A stretch of DNA of 17,475 nucleotides from DASZGL01 sp035938875. GTDB lineage: Bacteria > Chloroflexota > Dormibacteria > Aeolococcales > Aeolococcaceae. Location: NCBI GenBank assembly GCA_035938875.1, contig DASZGL010000061.1:1-17475 (forward strand), given 5' to 3'. The notes beneath the pieces were generated by a model, which was given only the letters and a program-made list of their open reading frames with translations, ran no database searches and was not told the origin of the DNA. Of this stretch, positions 13,759-17,475 are shown one piece after another. The position numbers were made by a program, and so were the translations under genes. Within the stretch, counting starts at the first letter, position 1; the number at the start of each line of letters is the position of its first letter.

Positions 13759-14117
13759 CCCGCCACGTCCAGCTCCGCGACGTCGCTCAGGCTCGCAGCG
13801 GCGACAAGGGTGACCTCGCCAACGTCGCGTTGTTCGCTCCCAGCGCGGCGATGTACGCAGCCTTCCTTCGAGAAGTCACCGCCGAGCGAGTTCGTGCCCA
13901 TTTCGGCAGATTCGTCAAGGGGCGGGTGGAGCGATTCGAGGTGCCCAACGTGCGAGCACTGAACTTCGTTCTCCACGAGGCGCTTGGCGGCGGCGCGGCG
14001 CGCTCGCTGCGCAGCGATCCCCTGGGGAAGTCGTTCGGCTCGCTGCTGCTGCGCATGTTCATCGACGTCGACGAGTCCGAGCTTGCCGGTGTCGCGGTGG
14101 GACGGCGACCCGGCTGA
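13755..14117 (+). CDS. AtuA-like C-terminal (ferredoxin-fold) domain protein
   Basis: A 120-residue protein corresponding to the C-terminal domain of long AtuA proteins. The start VQLRDVAQARSGDKGDLANVALFA is the hallmark (ARSGDKGxxxNV), and the end matches in LNFVLHEALGGGAARSLRSD and GKSFGSLLLRMFIDV. The ATG at 13755 overlaps the AtuA stop as ATGA, so the two chains are made together and presumably assemble. Its molecular function is unknown. The gene ends 23 bp before the convergent gene at 14141, with no clear terminator stem. Confidence 0.88.
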   Translation: MTRHVQLRDVAQARSGDKGDLANVALFAPSAAMYAAFLREVTAERVRAHFGRFVKGRVERFEVPNVRALNFVLHEALGGGAARSLRSDPLGKSFGSLLLRMFIDVDESELAGVAVGRRPG

Positions 14118-14140
14118 GCAACCGCGCTGACGCCTTCCGC

Positions 14141-14776
14141 CTACATGCGGTCGAGGATGCTCTTCCGGCGACGCTGGTACTCACCGTCGGTGAGTTCGCC
14201 CTGACTGCGCATCTCGGAGATGCGCCGGAGCTTGCCGAGCAGTTCCACCAGGGGAGTGTCGCCGCGCTTTCCCACCCACGTGCCGGTTGCCTCGATGTAT
14301 TCGGCGGGGCGACTGTCCCACGACGTGACGTAGAACACCGCTTTGAGGCTGTCGTAGGGGATGCCGAGGAGTTCGACGGCGTCACCCTCCGGGTTGACCA
14401 GCTCGAAGCCGACGCCGTACCGGCCGCGATGCATGCCACCGGCGATGTGACCCTTGATCACTTCGCCGTCACGGAAGCGCAGCGCGACCTTTGGCATGCC
14501 TCCTGTGGCCGTGGACTGCTCGAGGCGCCGGCGGGCGAAGGTGACGCATTTCACCGACGGCAGCGGGATCACCGCATGCCGGCTGTTCGTGCCAGGATCA
14601 GCGACAACAAGCTCGAAGTCGGGCTTGTCGAGGTCGAGGGCGGCGAGCTCGCCTTCGAGGATCTCGTCGTCGGGAAATCGGACGAGCGCGCGCGAGCCGC
14701 CACCGTCGAGATGCTCGCCCAGCAGGGGGCGGGACTGCCCTTCCATGACGCGTGGCTGACTCCCTGTCCGGGACAC
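14141..14776 (-). CDS. Protein with duplicated beta domain and SHOCT-like C-terminus
   Basis: A 211-residue cytoplasmic protein. Two related segments, about 28-80 and 97-150, share the pattern F.DGE.I.G ... FELV ... IP..S.K.V.F (RFPDDEILEGELA ... FELVVAD; RFRDGEVIKGHIA ... FELVNPE), suggesting an internal duplication like the small domains grouped as DUF6982. That family name is tentative. Residues ~175-211 (LVELLGKLRRISEMRSQGEL, then TDGEYQRRRKSIL) match the SHOCT short C-terminal domain, often an oligomerisation or localisation module. The GTG at 14776 gives the longest form; an ATG at 14746 is an alternative start, and neither has a strong ribosome-binding site. It is divergent from the ECF sigma gene at 14932. 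No catalytic motif is visible. Confidence 0.78.
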   Translation of the reverse strand: MSRTGSQPRVMEGQSRPLLGEHLDGGGSRALVRFPDDEILEGELAALDLDKPDFELVVADPGTNSRHAVIPLPSVKCVTFARRRLEQSTATGGMPKVALRFRDGEVIKGHIAGGMHRGRYGVGFELVNPEGDAVELLGIPYDSLKAVFYVTSWDSRPAEYIEATGTWVGKRGDTPLVELLGKLRRISEMRSQGELTDGEYQRRRKSILDRM

Positions 14777-14877
14777 CCCGGCTCATTCCCAGTGCGGCCG
14801 CGTTTCCGCGGTCCTGTCATTGAAAACGACGCGGCCAGGCGGCAAATCTTGCATCGGCGCCCTCGCCTGCTCGGGCG

Positions 14878-14883
14878 TATACT
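14878..14883 (+). promoter_or_regulatory. Candidate -10 box for the ECF sigma gene
   Basis: TATACT in the divergent intergenic region is close to a -10 consensus. No good -35 lies 16-18 bp upstream (TTGCAT at 14849 is 23 bp away), so this is tentative. The rest of the ~155-bp gap 14777-14931 shows no other recognisable element. Confidence 0.3.
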
Positions 14884-14931
14884 CCGGCCGATGCGCCTGA
14901 CGTGATGTCGGCGCTCCTGGGATGGCTTTGT

Positions 14932-15723
14932 ATGCGCACAGAAGACCTGCCAAAGACGCAGGCGCACGTGCCGGACGGAGACGACGACCTCACCCTGATC
15001 CGGGCTTACCGGGACGGGGACCCCGGCGCCTTCGACCAGATCTTCACCCGCTATCACACCCGGATCCGCGCCCTCTGCGTCCGCTACGTCGGCGACGAGA
15101 AGCTGGCCGAGGACCTCGTTCAGGAGACCTTCTACAACGTCCTCAAAACGCTGGACCGCGTCGACGACGGTTTCCATTTCTCCGCCTGGATCAATCGCAT
15201 CGCCATCAACCTCTGCCACGACGAGCTGCGGCGCGGTCGCAAGCACCGCCTGAACCTCGACAACAACGACCCCTCCCTGGAGGAGGTCGTCCTCCAGCTC
15301 GTCGACCACGATCGTCAGGGACATCCCGAGGACGCCCTCGAGATCGCCCAGCTTCGCCGGGTGGTGTGGGAGGTGGCCAAGCGCCTGCCCGAGCGCCAGC
15401 GCATGGTCCTCACCCTGCGCGAGCTCCAGGGACTCTCCTACGCCTCGATCGGCCATGTCATGGGCATCAGCCAGTCGGCTGTGGAAACCCTGCTGCACCG
15501 CGCCCGCAAGCGTTTCAAGGAGGTCTATCTGAGCCTCGACGGCGAGCACGGAAGCGGGGACTGCGCGACCGTCGCCTACCTCCTGGAGACGGTGGGGGGG
15601 CGCCGCATGCGCCGCGACCAGCAGCGAATGGTGCTCGAGCACCTCGAGCAGTGTTCCGACTGCACCGAGCGATTCCCGATGCGCTCGGCGGCGCTGGCGG
15701 GGGCCGGGGAGGTGCCGCGGTAG
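14932..15723 (+). CDS. ECF sigma factor with fused zinc-binding anti-sigma-like tail
   Basis: A 263-residue group IV sigma factor. Region 2 is classical: AFDQIFTRYHTRIRALCVRYVG, then EKLAEDLVQETFYNVLK and FSAWINRIAINLCHDELRR. Region 4 is also complete (RLPERQRMVLTLRELQGLSY, ASIGHVMGISQSAVETLLHRARKRFKE, split here). After about residue 203 the protein carries an extra ~60 residues with Cys211-x25-His237-x3-Cys241-x2-Cys244 (HLEQCSDC), the same spacing as the zinc site of RsrA-type anti-sigma factors. Sensor and sigma may therefore be one chain. The ATG at 14932 is preferred (GGGATGG upstream, family-like N-terminus) over the ATG at 14905. No separate anti-sigma gene follows; the next gene is glycerate kinase. 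Confidence 0.93.
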   Translation: MRTEDLPKTQAHVPDGDDDLTLIRAYRDGDPGAFDQIFTRYHTRIRALCVRYVGDEKLAEDLVQETFYNVLKTLDRVDDGFHFSAWINRIAINLCHDELRRGRKHRLNLDNNDPSLEEVVLQLVDHDRQGHPEDALEIAQLRRVVWEVAKRLPERQRMVLTLRELQGLSYASIGHVMGISQSAVETLLHRARKRFKEVYLSLDGEHGSGDCATVAYLLETVGGRRMRRDQQRMVLEHLEQCSDCTERFPMRSAALAGAGEVPR

Positions 15724-16862
15724 CGCGGCGGGTCGTCTGCGCGCCCAATGCCTACAAGGGAGCGCTGAGCGCCGCCGATGCCGCGGCGGCGATGGCCCGG
15801 GGCGTGCGCGCAGCCGGCGCCGTGCCGATCGAGCTTCCCGTCGCCGACGGGGGTGACGGAACCCTCGACGTCCTCCTGGCGACGTCGCCGTCGGCTCGAA
15901 GCGAGACGCTGGCGGTGACCGGCCCGCTGGCGGGCCGGGTATGGGCGCGGCTCGGCTGGATGGATGGTTTGCGAACGCACGCGGTCATCGAGCTCGCCGA
16001 GGCGTCCGGGCTTCGCCTACTTCCCTCCGGCAACCGCGACGCGCTCCGGGCGAGCACGCGAGGCACCGGCGAGCTGATCGCGGCGGCCCTGCGACGGGGC
16101 GCGCGCCAGGTCACGGTCGGGACAGGGGGGAGCGCTTCGACCGACGGCGGCGCCGGCGCACTGGGCGCGCTCGGGCTGCGCCTCCTCGACGGACGCGGCA
16201 GGGCGCTCGGCGAGGGTGGTGTAGCCCTCCTCGAGCTCGACCGAGCCGACGCGTCGTCCCTCGACGGGACGGTGCGGCAAGCCCGCATCGAGCTGGCCGT
16301 GGACGTCGACGCGCCGCTGCTCGGCGACCGTGGCGCCGCCACGGTCTTTGGCCCCCAAAAGGGCGCCACTCATGACCAGCTCGCCGTGCTCGAAGCCGGC
16401 CTGGCCAGACTTGCCGGCGTTCTCGAGCGCGACCTCGGTGTCGACGAGCGGCTTCGCCAGCAGCAAGGAGCCGGCGCCGCCGGGGGCTTCGCCTACGGGA
16501 TGACAGCGCTCGGAGCCCGCATCGTCCCCGGCGCCCGGCTGGTTTGCGACCTGGTGGGCCTCGATGGTGCTCTCGCAGGCGCGCAGCTGGTGCTCACCGG
16601 CGAGGGCCGTCTCGACGCCTCGACGGCCGCGGGCAAAGCACCCTTCGAGGTGGCCAGGCGGGCGCGGCTCGGCGGTGTTCCGTGCATCGCCCTGGTCGGT
16701 GCTGTCGCCGGACCGGTGAGCGACTGTTTCACCCAGGCGCACCTCATCGGTCCATCGCTAGACGTCGACGAGTCGATGCGACGCACCGCCGAGCTCCTCG
16801 AGGTCGCGGCTGAGCAGGCCGTCAGCGACGTCCTCGAGACGCTTCCGCAGAGCGATCAGTAG
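15651..16862 (+). CDS. Glycerate kinase (GlxK/GarK family)
   Basis: Phosphorylates D-glycerate with ATP, normally to 2-phosphoglycerate in this family, feeding glycolysis. Conserved blocks: VVCAPNAYKGALSAADAA (usually APDSFKGSLSA), LPVADGGDGTLDVLL, TVGTGGSASTDGGAGALGAL, VFGPQKGAT, LVLTGEGRLDASTAAGK. The C-terminus is complete and overlaps the convergent aminotransferase by 7 bp. The start is a problem: the family N-terminus would fall at about 15720-15730, but the only in-frame ATG/GTG/TTG nearby is the GTG at 15651, inside the sigma gene, adding about 25 non-family residues. A GTA at 15720 overlaps the sigma stop (GTAG) where a GTG or ATG would be expected. I report the nearest standard start; the mature enzyme is probably ~380 residues. 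Confidence 0.9.
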   Translation: MFRLHRAIPDALGGAGGGRGGAAVARRVVCAPNAYKGALSAADAAAAMARGVRAAGAVPIELPVADGGDGTLDVLLATSPSARSETLAVTGPLAGRVWARLGWMDGLRTHAVIELAEASGLRLLPSGNRDALRASTRGTGELIAAALRRGARQVTVGTGGSASTDGGAGALGALGLRLLDGRGRALGEGGVALLELDRADASSLDGTVRQARIELAVDVDAPLLGDRGAATVFGPQKGATHDQLAVLEAGLARLAGVLERDLGVDERLRQQQGAGAAGGFAYGMTALGARIVPGARLVCDLVGLDGALAGAQLVLTGEGRLDASTAAGKAPFEVARRARLGGVPCIALVGAVAGPVSDCFTQAHLIGPSLDVDESMRRTAELLEVAAEQAVSDVLETLPQSDQ

Positions 16863-17475
16863 ATCGCCGTCAGCCAGTCGCGGTACTTGTCGTTGTTGCC
16901 CTTGCAGATGTCGAAGTACGTCGACTGCACGCGCATCGTCAGTGGGCCAGGCTCGCCGTCACCGACGACGCGGCGGTCGATCTCGACGACGGGGGACACC
17001 TGGGCGCCGGTGCCACAGAGGAAGACCTCGTCTGCGGAGTAGAGCTCACTGCGGTCGACGGAGCGCTCTACAACTTCAAGCCCGAACTCCTCGGTGGCCA
17101 TGTGCATGATCGTCGCGCGGGTGATGCCCTCGAGGATGTTGTCCGACGGCGGCGGGGTGATGAACGTCCCGTTGCGCAGGATGAAGATGTTCTCGGCGCT
17201 GCCCTCGCAGACGTGGCCTTCGTGGGTCAGCATGATCGCCTCGTCGAATCCGTTCTCCATCGCCTCGCTCTTGGCCAGGGCGCTGTTGATGTAGATGCCG
17301 GTGCACTTGGACCGCGCCGGAGCTGCGTTGTCCTCGATGCGGCGCCACGACGACACCATGCATCGGATGCCGCTCTCGACGTCGATGTAGGTGCCGAAGG
17401 GCTCGGTGTAGATGGCGAATCCGTCGCGCAGCCCGTGGAGACGGACGCCGATCTCCTCGGACGCCTTGAAACAGA
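16856..17475 (-). CDS. ilvE: Branched-chain amino acid aminotransferase, C-terminal part
   Basis: A class IV PLP aminotransferase that makes leucine, isoleucine and valine from their 2-keto acids with glutamate as donor. The frame is open to the right edge, so the N-terminal ~100 residues are outside the window. The C-terminal ~206 residues show SSWRRIEDNAAPARSKCTG with the PLP-linking lysine (codon at 17306-17308), then INSALAKSEA, GFDEAIMLTHEGHVCEGSAE, NIFILRNGTFITPP and ITRATIMHMA. The phosphate-binding GTGAQVSPVVEID follows, and the typical end GDGEPGPLTMRVQSTYFDI. These favour IlvE over D-amino-acid transaminase or 4-amino-4-deoxychorismate lyase. Its stop overlaps the 3' end of glycerate kinase by 7 bp. 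Confidence 0.94.
   Translation of the reverse strand, partial: CFKASEEIGVRLHGLRDGFAIYTEPFGTYIDVESGIRCMVSSWRRIEDNAAPARSKCTGIYINSALAKSEAMENGFDEAIMLTHEGHVCEGSAENIFILRNGTFITPPPSDNILEGITRATIMHMATEEFGLEVVERSVDRSELYSADEVFLCGTGAQVSPVVEIDRRVVGDGEPGPLTMRVQSTYFDICKGNNDKYRDWLTAIY

Noticed and set aside
14922..15650. Plus-strand open frame leading into glycerate kinase
   Set aside because: It overlaps the ECF sigma gene in a different frame; only the part from about 15720 onward matches the kinase family.
1..17475. tRNA, rRNA, insertion sequence or prophage genes
   Set aside because: I looked for cloverleaf-like segments, transposase or integrase motifs and found none; the window reads as chromosomal core and accessory genes.

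Overview
This window is GC-rich with strongly G/C-biased third codon positions, short intergenic gaps and several ATGA/GTGA stop-start overlaps. About 18 bacterial genes can be supported. A DUF2342-type (F420-associated) zinc metalloprotease, a groEL controlled by a CIRCE element but with no groES beside it, an orphan CpaF-type ATPase and abundant fatty-acid/isoprenoid-type enzymes suggest a high-GC terrabacterial lineage such as Actinomycetota, Chloroflexota or the related Candidatus Dormibacterota. That placement is inference from gene content; no rRNA or tRNA is present to fix it.

Layout. 1-898 (+): the 3' end of an acyl-CoA synthetase, overlapping a small membrane protein. 912-4322 (-): a regulatory block with an ECF-like sigma factor behind a clear sigma-70 promoter, then an unusually large membrane anti-sigma factor overlapping it by 4 bp, then a lipoprotein. 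4352-5856 (-): S-adenosylmethionine hydrolase and NAD(P)H-hydrate epimerase, translationally coupled. 5897-6783 (+): a small membrane-anchored Cys-containing protein coupled to a GNAT acetyltransferase. It diverges from the hydrolase across a 40-bp spacer holding a perfect inverted repeat. A stem-loop terminator at 6793-6826 separates this from groEL (-), whose upstream region carries CIRCE plus a third half-site. 8603-9766 (+): the metalloprotease. 9784-12315 (-): CpaF ATPase and an acyl-CoA dehydrogenase that carries an in-frame repeat insertion. 12382-14117 (+): AtuA/DUF1446 protein and its small AtuA-like partner. 14141-14776 (-): a protein with a duplicated domain and a SHOCT-like tail. 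14932-16862 (+): an ECF sigma factor with a fused zinc-binding anti-sigma-like tail, then glycerate kinase. 16856-17475 (-): the C-terminal part of a branched-chain aminotransferase, cut by the window edge.

How the genes fit together. The acyl-CoA synthetase, acyl-CoA dehydrogenase and AtuA pair point to catabolism of fatty or branched/isoprenoid acids. NAD(P)H-hydrate epimerase and SAM hydrolase are metabolite-maintenance enzymes. Two distinct ECF sigma systems lie in the window: one has a separate membrane anti-sigma factor, the other has the zinc-binding sensor-like module built into the sigma factor.

The most unusual signal is at 11262-11365. A ~40-bp module made of three back-to-back perfect mini-palindromes, each with a 3-nt loop, occurs twice with a 60-bp (20-codon) period inside the acyl-CoA dehydrogenase gene. 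It adds about 34 residues in frame at a place where this family normally has only a short linker. It looks like a protein-invading palindromic element, comparable in principle to Rickettsia palindromic elements. No stretch longer than about 160 bp lacks a gene.
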